Of a DNA stretch of 64,000 nt, positions 18,483 through 28,659 are shown piece by piece (the stretch's first letter is position 1; each line of letters opens with the position of its first letter). Below the pieces are notes generated by a model. That model had not been told where the DNA came from and ran no database searches. It saw nothing but the letters and a program-made list of their open reading frames with translations. Source of the stretch: Pseudomonas vanderleydeniana (GTDB lineage Bacteria > Pseudomonadota > Gammaproteobacteria > Pseudomonadales > Pseudomonadaceae); assembly GCF_014268755.2 (NCBI RefSeq), contig NZ_CP077093.1, positions 6,880,501 through 6,944,500 of the forward strand. The letters are read 5' to 3'. The translations under genes and the position numbers were made by a program.

Positions 18483-19796
18483 CTAGACCGCATCACGCGG
18501 CAGCATGAGGCCCAGTGGCAAGCGGACCCTGGCCTCCAGGCCACCACCGGAACGATTGCGCAACTCGACGTTGCCGCCGTGCATCGAGGCGATCCGCTTG
18601 ACGATCGCCAACCCCAGGCCGGTGCCCTTGCCACCGCGAGCCTTGTCGCCGCGGGTGAACGGATTGAAGATGCCTTCCAGTTCCGCCGGATCGATACCCG
18701 CGCCACGGTCCATGACACTCAGCACCACATAGGGTGCGTTGGTGTCGCCGGAGACATAGGCGGCCACCTCCACCGATTCCCCGGCGTGATTGAGCGCATT
18801 ACCGATCAGGTTGTTCAGCAGGCGCTTCATCGATACGCGCCGCAGCGGGAACGGCTGGATCGGTTGCAGGCGCATCTGCACCCGCTGTTCGTTCTGGTTG
18901 TAGGGTGCCACCACCTCGCGCACCAGGTCGCTGAGGTCGACTTCTTCCACCGACTCATCGCGCCCATCACGGATGAAGGCGAGGAACTGGTCGAGAATCG
19001 CGTCCATGTCCTCGATATCGCGGACCATGTCCGCACTCAGGTCACTGTGGTCGCCCATCAGCTCCAGGGACAGCCGCAGGCGGGTCAACGGCGTGCGCAG
19101 ATCGTGGGAAACCCCGGCCAGCATCAGCTCACGCTCGCGACCAGCCTGCTCGACGTCCTCGGCCATCTGGTTGAAGGCACCGTAAACCTCGGTCATTTCG
19201 CTGGGCGTGTCGCTGATCGGCAGGCGCACGCTGCGCCCCTGGCCCAGTTGCCGCGCGGCGAAGACCAGGCGTTTCAGTGGCTGGTTGAGCTGGCTGACGA
19301 AAATCCAGGCCGAGGCCGTCGACAGCAACCCGATCGCCAGGAACCAGCCCAGCACGCTCCAGATCTTCTGCCCCCGCAACGGGTGCGGATACAGCGGCAC
19401 CTTCAACCAGCCGGCGCCCAGGCTCGGCGCACGCACCCACAGGGCGGGCGGCGCATGCATGCGCAGGCGGACTTCGGTATCGGCGCCGAGTTCGGCCTGC
19501 ATCTGCCGCTGGTAGATCTCGCTGTACGGCCAGTGCTGCTCGCCCTCCGGCACGCCACCGCTGACCACGCGGATCAGCCCCGCCGCCTCGGCGATCTTGT
19601 CGCGATCGTCCTCGTCGGCCGCCCAGTAGGCACGCAGGGTCAGCGCCACGCCGTGGCTGTACTGGCGGTCCACCAGGACATCCTCGTTCATCAGCAGATA
19701 GACCAGGGTCAGCGCCTTGGAGAACAGCACCACGATGAGCACCAGCCAGAGGGTGCGCGAGAAGAAGCTTTGGGGAAACCAGACAGGGGTCTTCAT
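18483..19796 (-). CDS. envZ: EnvZ-type sensor histidine kinase
   Basis: The 437-residue inner-membrane kinase has two membrane helices (about 15-35 and 147-168) flanking a periplasmic domain of about 110 residues. A HAMP linker (169-220), an H-box with the phospho-acceptor His231 (GVSHDLRTPLTRL) and an ATPase domain with GAGIDPAEL and GKGTGLGLAI follow. It is the partner of the OmpR-type regulator upstream on the same strand. ATG 19796 (MKTPVWFPQ) is chosen, since the upstream extension reads through a repeat. The gap to ompR (116 bases) is filled by a REP-like hairpin, which may separate the two in mRNA stability. Confidence 0.94.
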   Translation of the reverse strand: MKTPVWFPQSFFSRTLWLVLIVVLFSKALTLVYLLMNEDVLVDRQYSHGVALTLRAYWAADEDDRDKIAEAAGLIRVVSGGVPEGEQHWPYSEIYQRQMQAELGADTEVRLRMHAPPALWVRAPSLGAGWLKVPLYPHPLRGQKIWSVLGWFLAIGLLSTASAWIFVSQLNQPLKRLVFAARQLGQGRSVRLPISDTPSEMTEVYGAFNQMAEDVEQAGRERELMLAGVSHDLRTPLTRLRLSLELMGDHSDLSADMVRDIEDMDAILDQFLAFIRDGRDESVEEVDLSDLVREVVAPYNQNEQRVQMRLQPIQPFPLRRVSMKRLLNNLIGNALNHAGESVEVAAYVSGDTNAPYVVLSVMDRGAGIDPAELEGIFNPFTRGDKARGGKGTGLGLAIVKRIASMHGGNVELRNRSGGGLEARVRLPLGLMLPRDAV

Positions 19797-19815
19797 AAAT
19801 ACAGCCGCTACATAC

Positions 19816-19905
19816 TTTGCAGGAGCGAGCAGGCGGGCTCGCACAATTGCGGATCGCGACTTGCCCGGGCGGCTTGCGCACACCCGGGCAATTCGCTCCT
19901 ACAAA
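19816..19905. repeat. REP-type inverted repeat between ompR and envZ
   Basis: Arms 19816-19828 and 19893-19905 match at 12 of 13 bases in inverted orientation, with the GGAGCGA end typical of Pseudomonas intergenic repeats. The inner part is GC-rich and imperfectly paired (gcgggctcgc, cttgcccggg). Confidence 0.7.
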
Positions 19906-19912
19906 TCACCGG

Positions 19913-20653
19913 TCACTTGGTCGCGGCGCCATCCGGCACGAACACGTAACCCACGCCCCAGACGGTCTGGATGTAACGCGGCTTCGAGGGGTCAGGCTCG
20001 ATCATGCGACGCAGGCGGGAAATCTGCACGTCGATGGATCGTTCCAGTGCATCCCACTCGCGGCCACGGGCCAGGTTCATCAGCTTGTCACGGGTCAGCG
20101 GCTCGCGGGCATGCATCACCAGTGCCTTGAGCACGGCGAATTCGCCAGTGGTGAGCATGTGCACTTCTTCGCCGCGCTTGAGCTCACGGGTGGCAAGGGA
20201 CAGCTCGTAGTCGCCGAAGGTGACGCTTTCGTCCTCGCTGCCCGGCGCGCCTGGCACCGGGGCGGACTGGCGACGCAGCACGGCCTTGACCCGCGCCATC
20301 AGCTCGTCGGGGTTGAACGGCTTGGCCAGGTAGTCGTCAGCGCCCAGTTCCAGACCCTTGATCCGGCTCAGTTCGTCGCCCTTGGCGGTGAGCATGATGA
20401 TCGGTACCTGGTTGTTCGCCGCGCGCAGGCGACGGCAGGCCGTCAGGCCGTCTTCACCCGGCAACATCAGGTCGAGTACTACCAGATTGAACACTTCACG
20501 TGACAGCAGACGATCCATTTGCTCGGTGTTCGCCACCGCGCGGGCGCGATAGCCCTTGCTGGTGAAAAAACGCTCCAGCAGGCTGCTCAGCCCCGGATCG
20601 TCATCCACGATGAGGATTTTTTCGCCTTCAGCAGTTTGTGCAGTGCTGCTCAT
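19913..20653 (-). CDS. ompR: OmpR-type response regulator
   Basis: The 246-residue protein has a receiver domain (10-125), with the acidic pair DDD at 17-19, phospho-acceptor Asp61 (VVLDLMLPGEDG) and Lys in MLTAKG. A winged-helix DNA-binding domain (about 145-242) ends in RLRRMIEPDPSKPRYIQTVWG, the hallmark of OmpR. It is transcribed before envZ on the minus strand. In Pseudomonas this pair acts in osmotic and envelope responses, but its targets are not visible here. Start ATG 20653. Confidence 0.96.
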   Translation of the reverse strand: MSSTAQTAEGEKILIVDDDPGLSSLLERFFTSKGYRARAVANTEQMDRLLSREVFNLVVLDLMLPGEDGLTACRRLRAANNQVPIIMLTAKGDELSRIKGLELGADDYLAKPFNPDELMARVKAVLRRQSAPVPGAPGSEDESVTFGDYELSLATRELKRGEEVHMLTTGEFAVLKALVMHAREPLTRDKLMNLARGREWDALERSIDVQISRLRRMIEPDPSKPRYIQTVWGVGYVFVPDGAATK

Positions 20654-20988
20654 TGGTTGCTCCTTTGATCTCGGCGCGCATTATGGGGCCTGGGACCCTC
20701 ATGCGTATCCTGTGCATTGTTAGCAGATTTTTCCTCGACTACCAGCAAACACCGCTTTATGCCTACATGCGCACAGTCCCCCCAAGCCCGGAACGCTGGT
20801 TATAATGCCCCGCCTTCTGCGTCAGGCAACGTCTGATCATTGCTGTTCGATGCCATCTTTTTTTCAAAGGCTCACAGCAATGTGCTGATTTCACGGGTCA
20901 CAAGGTGCGCCTTTTGATCCCAAACCAGGCTCGCCCGACAGGCCCAAAGGCCCGGCGCGCCTGATTTCACACTTTGTCAGGTGGTTTT
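20654..20988 (+). other. Divergent ompR/tex intergenic region with tex promoter and structured leader
   Basis: A perfect TATAAT at 20801-20806 points toward tex and predicts a start near 20813, giving a leader of about 175 bases. The leader holds a 7-T run (20858-20864) inside a 9-bp perfect inverted repeat, CATTGCTGT (20838-20846) and ACAGCAATG (20874-20882). No coding sequence is seen here. The ompR side has no clear promoter hexamers. Confidence 0.5.
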
Positions 20989-23307
20989 ATGGACAGCATC
21001 AACAGCCGCATCGCCGAAGAACTCGGCGTACGCCCACAACAGGTCGAAGCGGCCGTCGCCCTATTGGATGAAGGCTCGACCGTGCCTTTCATCGCCCGCT
21101 ACCGGAAAGAAGTCACCGGCAGCCTGGATGACACCCAACTGCGGCATCTGGAAGAACGCCTGCGCTACCTGCGAGAACTCGACGAACGGCGCGCCAGCAT
21201 CCTCGCCAGCATCGAGGAACAAGGCAAGCTGACCCCTGCCCTGGCCCGTGACATCCAGCTCGCCGACACCAAGACCCGCCTCGAAGACCTGTACCTGCCG
21301 TACAAGCAGAAGCGCCGCACCAAGGGCCAGATCGCCCTGGAAGCCGGCCTTGGCGAGCTGGCCGACAGTCTGTTCAACGACCCGTCGCTGACCCCGGAAA
21401 CCGAAGCCGCACGCTTCGTCGATGCCGAAAAGGGCTTCGCCGATACCAAGGCCGCCCTCGAAGGCGCCAAGTACATCCTCATGGAGCGCTTCGCCGAAGA
21501 CGCCAGCCTGCTGGAGAAACTGCGCAACTTCCTCAAGCAGGAAGCCATCATCAGCGCCCGCGTGGTCGCCGGCAAGGAAGAGGAAGGTGCCAAGTTCCGC
21601 GACTACTTCGAACACGACGAGCCGCTCAAGAGCATGCCGTCGCACCGCGCCCTGGCGATCTTCCGTGGCCGCAACGAAGGCATTCTCGCCTCCTCGCTGA
21701 AAGTCGGCGACGAGCTGCCAGGCACCCTGCACCCCTGCGAAGGCATGATTGGCCAGCACGTCGGCATCCAGAACCAGAACCGTCCTGCGGACAAATGGCT
21801 GGGCGAAGTGGTGCGCTGGACCTGGAAGGTCAAGCTCTACACCCACCTGGAAACCGACCTGCTCGGCGAGCTGCGCGATGGCGCGGAAACCGAGGCGATC
21901 AACGTTTTCGCCCACAACCTGCACGACCTGCTGCTGGCCGCCCCGGCCGGCCCACGTGCGACCCTCGGCCTCGACCCGGGCCTGCGTACCGGCTGCAAGG
22001 TCGCCGTGGTCGACGCCACCGGCAAGCTGCTGGACCACACCACCGTCTACCCGCACGTGCCGCACAACAAGTGGGACCAGACCCTGGCCGTCCTCGCTGC
22101 GCTGTGTGCCAAGCACTCGGTGGACCTGATCGCCATCGGCAACGGTACCGCCAGCCGCGAGACCGACAAGCTGGCCGCCGACCTGATCAAAAAATATCCA
22201 GCCATGCGCCTGACCAAGGTCATGGTTTCCGAAGCCGGCGCGTCGGTGTACTCGGCCTCGGAGCTGGCCGCACGGGAGTTCCCGGACCTCGACGTGTCGA
22301 TCCGTGGCGCCGTGTCCATCGCCCGCCGCCTGCAGGACCCGCTGGCCGAACTGGTGAAGATCGACCCGAAATCCATCGGTGTCGGCCAGTACCAGCACGA
22401 CGTCTCGCAACTGAAGCTGGCCCGTGGCCTGGATGCGGTGGTCGAGGACTGCGTGAACGCCGTCGGCGTCGACGTGAACACCGCCTCGGTGGCCCTGCTG
22501 GCGCGGATTTCCGGCCTCAACACGACCCTGGCGCAGAACATCGTCACGCACCGTGACGAAAACGGCGCGTTCAAGACCCGCGCCGCGCTGAAGAAAGTCC
22601 CGCGCCTGGGTGAAAAGACCTTCGAACAGGCCGCCGGCTTCCTGCGCGTGATGAACGGCGACAACCCGCTGGACGCCTCCGCGGTGCACCCGGAAGCCTA
22701 CCCGCTGGTGCAGCGCATCGCCGCCGAGACCGACCGCGACATCCGCTCGCTGATCGGCGACAGCGCGTTCCTCAAGCGCCTGGACCCGAAAAAGTTCACC
22801 GACGAGACCTTCGGCCTGCCGACCGTCACCGACATTCTCCAGGAACTGGACAAGCCGGGCCGCGACCCACGCCCCGAGTTCAAGACTGCCGCGTTCCAGG
22901 AAGGTGTCGAGGACCTCAAGGACCTCGAACTGGGAATGATCCTCGAAGGCGTGGTGACCAACGTGACCAACTTCGGGGCCTTCGTCGACATCGGCGTCCA
23001 CCAGGACGGCCTGGTGCACATCTCGGCGCTGTCCGAAAAGTTCGTCAAGGACCCGCGCGAAGCGGTGAAAGCCGGTGACGTGGTCAAGGTGAAGGTCATG
23101 GAAGTCGACATCCCACGCAAGCGCGTCGGCCTGTCGATGCGCATGAGCGACACCCCGGGCGAGAAGATCGACGGCGCCCGTGGCTCGCGTCCGGGTGCAG
23201 CACCACGCCAGCCGCAGAACAACGCCCCGCGCAAGGAAACCGCCGCCCCGGCCAACAACGCCATGGCCTCGCTGTTCGCCAACGCCAAGCAGTTGAAGAA
23301 GCGTTGA
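20989..23307 (+). CDS. tex: Tex RNA-binding transcription accessory protein
   Basis: The 772-residue protein has an N-terminal helical region and a YqgF/RNase H-like core with [18 protein letters not shown]. Helix-hairpin-helix motifs follow, and near the C-terminus there is an S1 RNA-binding domain (about 647-715: [28 protein letters not shown]). A low-complexity basic tail ends the protein. Tex binds nucleic acid and affects transcription in several bacteria. ATG 20989 follows AGGTGG, which fixes the start; a frame-extending codon 15 bases upstream is unlikely. The TGA stop overlaps the thioesterase ATG by one base (TGATG). Confidence 0.96.
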   Translation: MDSINSRIAEELGVRPQQVEAAVALLDEGSTVPFIARYRKEVTGSLDDTQLRHLEERLRYLRELDERRASILASIEEQGKLTPALARDIQLADTKTRLEDLYLPYKQKRRTKGQIALEAGLGELADSLFNDPSLTPETEAARFVDAEKGFADTKAALEGAKYILMERFAEDASLLEKLRNFLKQEAIISARVVAGKEEEGAKFRDYFEHDEPLKSMPSHRALAIFRGRNEGILASSLKVGDELPGTLHPCEGMIGQHVGIQNQNRPADKWLGEVVRWTWKVKLYTHLETDLLGELRDGAETEAINVFAHNLHDLLLAAPAGPRATLGLDPGLRTGCKVAVVDATGKLLDHTTVYPHVPHNKWDQTLAVLAALCAKHSVDLIAIGNGTASRETDKLAADLIKKYPAMRLTKVMVSEAGASVYSASELAAREFPDLDVSIRGAVSIARRLQDPLAELVKIDPKSIGVGQYQHDVSQLKLARGLDAVVEDCVNAVGVDVNTASVALLARISGLNTTLAQNIVTHRDENGAFKTRAALKKVPRLGEKTFEQAAGFLRVMNGDNPLDASAVHPEAYPLVQRIAAETDRDIRSLIGDSAFLKRLDPKKFTDETFGLPTVTDILQELDKPGRDPRPEFKTAAFQEGVEDLKDLELGMILEGVVTNVTNFGAFVDIGVHQDGLVHISALSEKFVKDPREAVKAGDVVKVKVMEVDIPRKRVGLSMRMSDTPGEKIDGARGSRPGAAPRQPQNNAPRKETAAPANNAMASLFANAKQLKKR

Positions 23308-23690
23308 TGGATATTCCCGAGGGCCTGACCCAGAGCGCCTTCAGTGAGCTGATCGGCTGCCGCCTGCAACGCCTGGACACCGGCGTTGCCGAGGTGGCCC
23401 TGTCGCTGACGCCGCAATTGCGCAACCGTGGCAACGTGCTGCATGGCGGCGCGCTGTTCAGCCTGGTGGATATCACCATGGGCCTGGCCTGCTCGGCCAC
23501 CCATGGCTTCGACCAGCGCAGCGCGACCATCGAGTGCAAGATCAACTACATGCGCGCGGTGGCCGAGGGCGATGTGCTGTGCACCGCCCGGGTCATCCAC
23601 CCCGGCCGCCGTACGCTGGTGGTCGAGGCCGACGTGCGCCAGGGCGACAAACTTGTCGCGAAAGCACAAGGCACGTTCGCTGTTCTCTAG
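23307..23690 (+). CDS. PaaI-type hotdog-fold thioesterase
   Basis: The 127-residue protein is a single hotdog domain with the PaaI/YbgC-like active segment NVLHGGALFSLVDITMGLA (His-Gly-Gly, catalytic Asp). It should hydrolyse acyl- or aryl-CoA thioesters in the cytoplasm; the substrate is unknown. Start ATG 23307 overlaps the tex stop, so expression is coupled to tex. Its stop codon TAG (23688-23690) is also the first three bases of a MITE-like element, so the gene end was apparently set by that insertion or has tolerated it. Confidence 0.9.
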   Translation: MDIPEGLTQSAFSELIGCRLQRLDTGVAEVALSLTPQLRNRGNVLHGGALFSLVDITMGLACSATHGFDQRSATIECKINYMRAVAEGDVLCTARVIHPGRRTLVVEADVRQGDKLVAKAQGTFAVL

Positions 23691-23851
23691 TGGCCTGTAC
23701 GGTTAATTCGAATATTCAAATTCGGCTCCAGGGGTTTGCCAGGCAAGGCGCCATGACGAGTCGTAGCAGGGCTACGGCGAGGAATGGCAACGCAGTCTGG
23801 CGAAGCCATGGGCTCGGAGTCGAGTATGCGAATTAGCCACACAGGCCACTA
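23688..23851. mobile_element. 164-bp MITE-like element with 23-bp terminal inverted repeats
   Basis: The ends 23688-23710 and 23829-23851 match at 20 of 23 positions in inverted orientation, each beginning TAGTGGCCTGT and ending TAATTCG. The inside has no coding sequence and includes smaller stems such as CGTAGC-agg-GCTACG. The size, the long terminal repeats and the lack of genes fit a non-autonomous (MITE-like) element. I recall similar intergenic sequences in fluorescent pseudomonads but cannot count copies here. No clear target duplication is seen. The element and the following 200 bases make up the 362-base gap before gshA. Confidence 0.75.
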
Positions 23852-23874
23852 TCTGTTCCGTCTCGATTTGGGTT

Positions 23875-23908
23875 AATTTCGGCACTGCATGCGCGGTGTC
23901 GGAATTTT
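23875..23908 (+). terminator. Probable intrinsic terminator after the tex-thioesterase unit
   Basis: An 11-bp stem with two G-U pairs (23875-23885 with 23896-23906) is followed directly by T residues (TTTTCC). Confidence 0.55.
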
Positions 23909-24052
23909 CCTCCGGCGCCGCGCCCGACTCAGGGACGAAGTATCGGCGTTTTCCGACATTTACCAGGCGACAACGCCAGTTCTCAACTTCACCCTTGTAG
24001 ACCGTCTTGCCCACCCCCATATTGGGGCGACCGACGCGTGAAGGAATCCAAC

Positions 24053-25636
24053 TTGAGCGAACTTCTCAACCGCCGCCTGGCTCTGCTCGGCGAGCGCGAC
24101 CACCTCTCCCTGCTCGAACAGTGCCTGCACGGCATCGAGCGCGAATGCCTGCGCGTCACCTCTGAAGGCCGACTGGCGCAGACCCCGCATCCGGAAGAGC
24201 TTGGCTCGGCGCTGACCAATGAGCAGATCACCACGGACTATTCCGAGTCGCTGCTGGAGTTCATCACTCCGGCCCTGACCGACCCGGCCGACACCCTGGG
24301 CAGCCTGGACAGGATTCATCGCTTCGCCTACAGCAAGCTCGGCAGCGAGTACCTGTGGAGTCCGTCGATGCCTTGTCCGCTGCCCGCCGAGGAAGATATC
24401 CCGATCGCCTACTACGGCACCTCGAACATCGGCCGGCTCAAGTATGTGTACCGCCAGGGCCTGGCCCTGCGCTACGGCAAGACGATGCAATGCATCGCCG
24501 GGATCCACTACAACTTCTCGCTGCCGGAAAAACTCTGGCCTGTGCTCAAGCAGGCCGAGGGCTTCACCGGCACCGATCGCGACTACCAGTCGCTGGCCTA
24601 TATCGCGCTGATCCGCAATTTCCGCCGCTACAGCTGGCTGCTGATGTACCTGTTCGGTGCTTCGCCCGCCCTGGATGCCGGCTTCCTGCGCGGGCGCGCG
24701 CATTCGCTGGAACAGTTCGACGCCGAAACGCTGTACCTGCCCTACGCCACCAGCCTGCGCATGAGCGACCTGGGTTACCAGAGCAACGCCCAGGCCGGCC
24801 TGACGCCGTGCTACAACGATCTCAACAGCTATACCGACAGCCTGCGCAAGGCGGTGGCGACCCCGTATGCGCCGTATGTCGAGATCGGCACCCACAAGGA
24901 TGGCGAGTGGGTCCAGCTCAACACCAACATCCTGCAGATCGAGAACGAGTACTACTCCAACATCCGCCCGAAACGCGTGACCTACACCGGCGAGCGGCCG
25001 ATCCAGGCGCTGATGGCCCGCGGCGTGCAGTACGTCGAGGTGCGCTGCCTGGACATCAACCCGTTCCTGCCGACCGGCATCGACCTGAACGAGGCCCGGT
25101 TCCTCAATGCGTTCCTGCTGTTCTGCGCCCTGAACGACAGCCCGCAGCTCGAAAGCGGCGAGTGTGGCAATGCCACTTCGAACTTCCTCGCCGTGGTCAA
25201 GGAAGGTCGGCGCCCGGGCCTGCAGTTGCAGCGTAACGGCCAGCCGGTGGACATGAAGGAGTGGGCCAACGAGCTGCTCGAACGAATTGCCCCGCTGGCG
25301 GCCCTGCTGGACCAGAGCCATGGCGGTGATGATCACGCCAGGGCGCTGGATGAGCAGCGGGCGAAGGTCAAGGATTCGTCCCTGACCCCATCGGCCCGGG
25401 TCCTGGCAAGCATGACGGAACACAAGGAAAGCTTCGCCCAGTTCGCCATGCGCCAGAGCCTGGCCCACGCCGAGTACTTCCGCGCGCAGCCGTTGACCAA
25501 GGAAGAGCAGACCGCGTTCGAGGAAAGCGCCCGCCAGTCGCTGGTACAGCAGCTGGAGCTGGAACAGAACGAAGTCGGTGATTTCGACGTGTTCGTCGGC
25601 GCCTACCAGGCGAGCATCCTGGCGATCAGCAACTGA
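24053..25636 (+). CDS. gshA: Glutamate-cysteine ligase
   Basis: Joins L-glutamate and L-cysteine with ATP, the first step of glutathione synthesis, in the cytoplasm. It belongs to the gammaproteobacterial class, shown by [49 protein letters not shown] and [21 protein letters not shown] 24053 is taken as start. AAGGA lies 7 bases before it, and the protein is then 527 residues, which I recall as the P. aeruginosa length. The in-frame GTG at 24038 lies before that ribosome-binding site. It is transcribed alone, between a MITE-like element and a REP pair. Confidence 0.95.
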   Translation: MSELLNRRLALLGERDHLSLLEQCLHGIERECLRVTSEGRLAQTPHPEELGSALTNEQITTDYSESLLEFITPALTDPADTLGSLDRIHRFAYSKLGSEYLWSPSMPCPLPAEEDIPIAYYGTSNIGRLKYVYRQGLALRYGKTMQCIAGIHYNFSLPEKLWPVLKQAEGFTGTDRDYQSLAYIALIRNFRRYSWLLMYLFGASPALDAGFLRGRAHSLEQFDAETLYLPYATSLRMSDLGYQSNAQAGLTPCYNDLNSYTDSLRKAVATPYAPYVEIGTHKDGEWVQLNTNILQIENEYYSNIRPKRVTYTGERPIQALMARGVQYVEVRCLDINPFLPTGIDLNEARFLNAFLLFCALNDSPQLESGECGNATSNFLAVVKEGRRPGLQLQRNGQPVDMKEWANELLERIAPLAALLDQSHGGDDHARALDEQRAKVKDSSLTPSARVLASMTEHKESFAQFAMRQSLAHAEYFRAQPLTKEEQTAFEESARQSLVQQLELEQNEVGDFDVFVGAYQASILAISN

Positions 25637-25660
25637 TCCTGCGCCAGCAGGTCTGACGCT

Positions 25661-25752
25661 TTCGCGGGCAAGCCCGCCCCCACAAGGGTTCGTGCCTGGT
25701 CACAAACCCGTGATCGACTGAGATCCCCTGTGGGAGCGGGCCAGCCCGCGAA
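25661..25752. repeat. REP doublet downstream of gshA
   Basis: Two units, 25661-25677 and 25736-25752, are inverted copies matching at 15 of 17 bases (TTCGCGGGCAAGCCCGC core), with CCACAAGGG/CCCTGTGGG next to them. This is the standard Pseudomonas REP pair between convergent genes. Confidence 0.85.
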
Positions 25753-25786
25753 TAAGCCCTGAAGCCCTACCCAAGGGCTCGGAAGC

Positions 25787-27085
25787 TCAGAGCGCCTTCT
25801 CGAAAATCTTCGAATTACGCTGGTAGTTGTATAGCGACGCCCGCGCACTCGGCAGGCGCTCGACGCTGCTCGGGGCGAAACCACGCTCACGGAACCAGTG
25901 CGCGGTACGGGTGGTGAGGACGAACAAGGTCTTGAGCCCCAGCGCCCGCGCCCGGGTCTCGATGCGTTCGAGCAGTTCGTCGCCACGCCCACCATGCCGG
26001 TACTCCGGATTCACCGCCAGGCAGGCCAGTTCACCCGCGTCCGAATCGGCAATCGGGTACAGCGCCGCACAGGCGATGATCATCCCCTCTCGCTCGACCA
26101 CGCTGAACTGTTCGATCTCGCGCTCCAGCACCTCACGTGAACGCCGCACCAGGATGCCCTGTTCTTCCAGCGGGCTGATCAGCTCGAGCAGGCCGCCGAC
26201 GTCCTCGATCGCCGCCTCGCGAACCCGCTCGAACTGCTCCTGGGCGACCAGCGTACCGCCACCATCGCGGGTGAACAGCTCGGTCAGCAGCGCGCCGTCC
26301 TCGGCATAGCTGACGATATGGCTGCGGGCCACGCCACCACGGCAGGCCTCGGCCGCCGCATCGAGCAGTTCGGCCTGGTAGTCGCTGCCCAGGCGTTGCA
26401 GGTGCGCCGGCACCTGCTGCGGCCGCAGCTCGCGGACCAGATGGCCATTTTCATCGATCAGGCCGTGATCGGCACCGAACAGCAGGAGTTTTTCCGCGCC
26501 CAGGTCGATTGCCGCGCGCGTCGCGACGTCTTCGCAGGCCAGGTTGAAGATTTCCCCGGTGGGCGAGTAGCCCAGCGGCGACAGCAGCACGATGGAGCGT
26601 TCGTCGAGCAGGCGATTGATGCCCTTGCGGTCGACCCGGCGGACTTCGCCGGTGTGGTGATAGTCGACACCTTCCAGCACGCCGATCGGCCGTGCCGTCA
26701 CCAGGTTGCCGCTGGCGACACGCAGCCGCGCGCCCTGCATCGGCGAAGCCGCCATGTCCATGGACAGGCGCGCCTCGATGGCGATGCGCAACTGGCCAAC
26801 GGCATCGATCACGCATTCCAGGGTCGCTGCATCGGTGATGCGCAGGCCATGGTGGTAATGCGGGGTCAGGCCACGGGCGGCCAGGCGGCTCTCGATCTGT
26901 GGACGCGAACCGTGGACCAGCACCAGGCGCACGCCAAGGCTGTGCAGCAACACCAGGTCATGGACGATATTGCCGAAATTGGGGTGCTCGACACCGTCGC
27001 CGGGCAGCATGACGACAAAGGTGCAATCGCGGTGGGCATTGATATAGGGAGAGGCGTGGCGAAGCCAGTTAACGTATTCGGGCAT
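25787..27085 (-). CDS. argA: N-acetylglutamate synthase (amino-acid N-acetyltransferase)
   Basis: Acetylates glutamate with acetyl-CoA, the first step of arginine synthesis. The 432-residue protein has an N-terminal amino-acid-kinase-like domain (about 1-280: TFVVMLPGDGVEHPNFGNIVHD, LVLVHGSRPQI), which in this family binds arginine for feedback control. A C-terminal GNAT domain follows (about 290-430: LACLAVNPEYRHGGRGDELLER is the CoA loop). Start ATG 27085 (MPEYVNWLRHASPY) has AGG 8 bases before it; the upstream in-frame extension is not conserved. It lies downstream of argE on the same strand with a 139-base gap. Confidence 0.96.
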   Translation of the reverse strand: MPEYVNWLRHASPYINAHRDCTFVVMLPGDGVEHPNFGNIVHDLVLLHSLGVRLVLVHGSRPQIESRLAARGLTPHYHHGLRITDAATLECVIDAVGQLRIAIEARLSMDMAASPMQGARLRVASGNLVTARPIGVLEGVDYHHTGEVRRVDRKGINRLLDERSIVLLSPLGYSPTGEIFNLACEDVATRAAIDLGAEKLLLFGADHGLIDENGHLVRELRPQQVPAHLQRLGSDYQAELLDAAAEACRGGVARSHIVSYAEDGALLTELFTRDGGGTLVAQEQFERVREAAIEDVGGLLELISPLEEQGILVRRSREVLEREIEQFSVVEREGMIIACAALYPIADSDAGELACLAVNPEYRHGGRGDELLERIETRARALGLKTLFVLTTRTAHWFRERGFAPSSVERLPSARASLYNYQRNSKIFEKAL

Positions 27086-27224
27086 GACCTGAACCTGTAT
27101 AAAAAACAGCCAATGAAAAATGGGTGCAACGTAAAAACGCACAACAGGCTGTTGGTTATCGTCGGAACAGGCTTGGCGACACGCGCGCTCTCCTTACGGG
27201 GTAATGAATGGTTTGGCCTGGCAT

Positions 27225-28385
27225 TTAACGCAAGGTCGGGGCCGGGCTCAAGCAATAATGTTCAATCAGCTCGCGCAACAGCTGTACGGTAGGCTGCAAA
27301 CGTGACATTTCGAGGAATTCTCCCGGCTGGTGCGCACAGTCGATGTCGCCGGGGCCCAATACCAGGGTCTCGCAGCCAAGGCGCTGAAGATAAGGCGCTT
27401 CGGTGCCGAACGCTACCGCTTGTGCACGATGGCCGGTGAGTTTTTCGGCGATCCGCACCAGTTCGGCGTCAGCCACCTGCTCGAAGGGCGGTACCTCGGG
27501 GAACAACGGCGCATAGTCGATCTTCACCTGGTGCCGCTCGGCCAGCGGCGCGAGCTTGGCGCGGATCGCCGCGCGCAGCACGCCCGGGTCCATGCCCGGC
27601 AGCGGCCGCAGGTCAAATTCCAGGGCGCACTGGCCGCAGATGCGGTTGGGGTTGTCGCCACCGTGGATACAACCCAGGTTCAGGGTCGGCTGCGGCACGG
27701 TGAACTGCGGGTTGTTGTACTCGCGCTGCCACTGCCCGCGCAGGCCGCGCAGTTCGCCGATCACGTCGTGCATGGCTTCAAGGGCGCTGTGCCCCAGGCT
27801 CGGGTCCGACGAATGCCCACTGCGGCCGAGGATGTCGATGCGTTCCATCATCACGCCCTTGTGCAGGCGGATCGGCTTGAGCCCCGTCGGCTCGCCGATC
27901 ACCGCCGCGCGGCCCAGCGGGCGCCCGGCTTCGGCCAGCGCACGGGCGCCGGACATCGAGCTTTCCTCGTCGCAGGTGGCCAGGATCAGCAACGGCTGCT
28001 TGAACGGCTGGTCGAGCAACGGCCGGACCGCCTCGATGGCCAGGGCGAAGAAGCCCTTCATGTCACAACTGCCCAGGCCGACCCAGCGGCCATCGACCTC
28101 GCTGAGTTTGAGCGGATCGGTCTGCCACAGCGCCTCGTCGAACGGCACGGTGTCGCTGTGCCCGGCCAGCACCAGGCCACCGGGGCCGCTGCCGAAGCTG
28201 GCGAGCAGGTTGAACTTGCCGGGGCTGACCGTCTGGATATCGCAGGTGAAGCCCAGGTCACTCAACCAGCCGGCCAGCAGGTCGATCACCGGACGGTTGC
28301 TCAGGTCCAGGCTCGGCTGGGTGCAACTGACGGAGGGGACTGCGATCAGGGCAGCGAACTGGTCTTTCATCGATGGCAAAGGCAT
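27225..28385 (-). CDS. argE: Acetylornithine deacetylase
   Basis: An M20-family zinc amidohydrolase of 386 residues that removes acetate from N2-acetylornithine in arginine synthesis. The metal and catalytic residues are visible: AGHSDTVPFD (H76, D78), the bridging Asp in GSCDMKG (D108) and the catalytic Glu in TCDEESS (139-143). A dimerisation domain occupies about 180-290. ATG 28385 is chosen because GAGGAG lies 8 bases upstream; ATGs 15 bases to either side are less well placed. Together with argA it forms an arg cluster on the minus strand. Confidence 0.94.
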   Translation of the reverse strand: MPLPSMKDQFAALIAVPSVSCTQPSLDLSNRPVIDLLAGWLSDLGFTCDIQTVSPGKFNLLASFGSGPGGLVLAGHSDTVPFDEALWQTDPLKLSEVDGRWVGLGSCDMKGFFALAIEAVRPLLDQPFKQPLLILATCDEESSMSGARALAEAGRPLGRAAVIGEPTGLKPIRLHKGVMMERIDILGRSGHSSDPSLGHSALEAMHDVIGELRGLRGQWQREYNNPQFTVPQPTLNLGCIHGGDNPNRICGQCALEFDLRPLPGMDPGVLRAAIRAKLAPLAERHQVKIDYAPLFPEVPPFEQVADAELVRIAEKLTGHRAQAVAFGTEAPYLQRLGCETLVLGPGDIDCAHQPGEFLEMSRLQPTVQLLRELIEHYCLSPAPTLR

Positions 28386-28450
28386 ACGCTTGCTCCTCAT
28401 TCACACCACGTCAGGTGCACATTCCCCCTTGGGGAAGGCTCCAGGGTTCC

Positions 28451-28496
28451 AGGCCCGGCTTGAGGCCCCATTCGCCGGCAAGCCGGGCTCCTACAA
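28451..28496. repeat. REP-like hairpin in the argE/CYTH divergent region
   Basis: The arms 28452-28462 and 28479-28489 (CCCGGCTTG / CAAGCCGGG) match at 10 of 11 bases, and the right end runs into GCTCCTACAAGG, as in other intergenic repeats of the window. Confidence 0.6.
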
Positions 28497-28659
28497 GGAT
28501 TGCGCAAAGTTCAACATCCCAGACGAAGTCCATCATAGAGCCATCCGGCGGCCGGAATAAACCGCCACGACGCGTCCCGCGCGCTTGTCCTGTACACTGC
28601 ATCCCCCAAGGCAGCCACTCTTTTCCCCGGCTGCACTCCCGATCCTGGATTTTCCGGCC

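Noticed and set aside
21061..23019. 652-codon open frame antisense to tex
   Set aside because: It is a mirror of the high-GC codon pattern of tex on the other strand. It shows no domain, start context or neighbours of its own.
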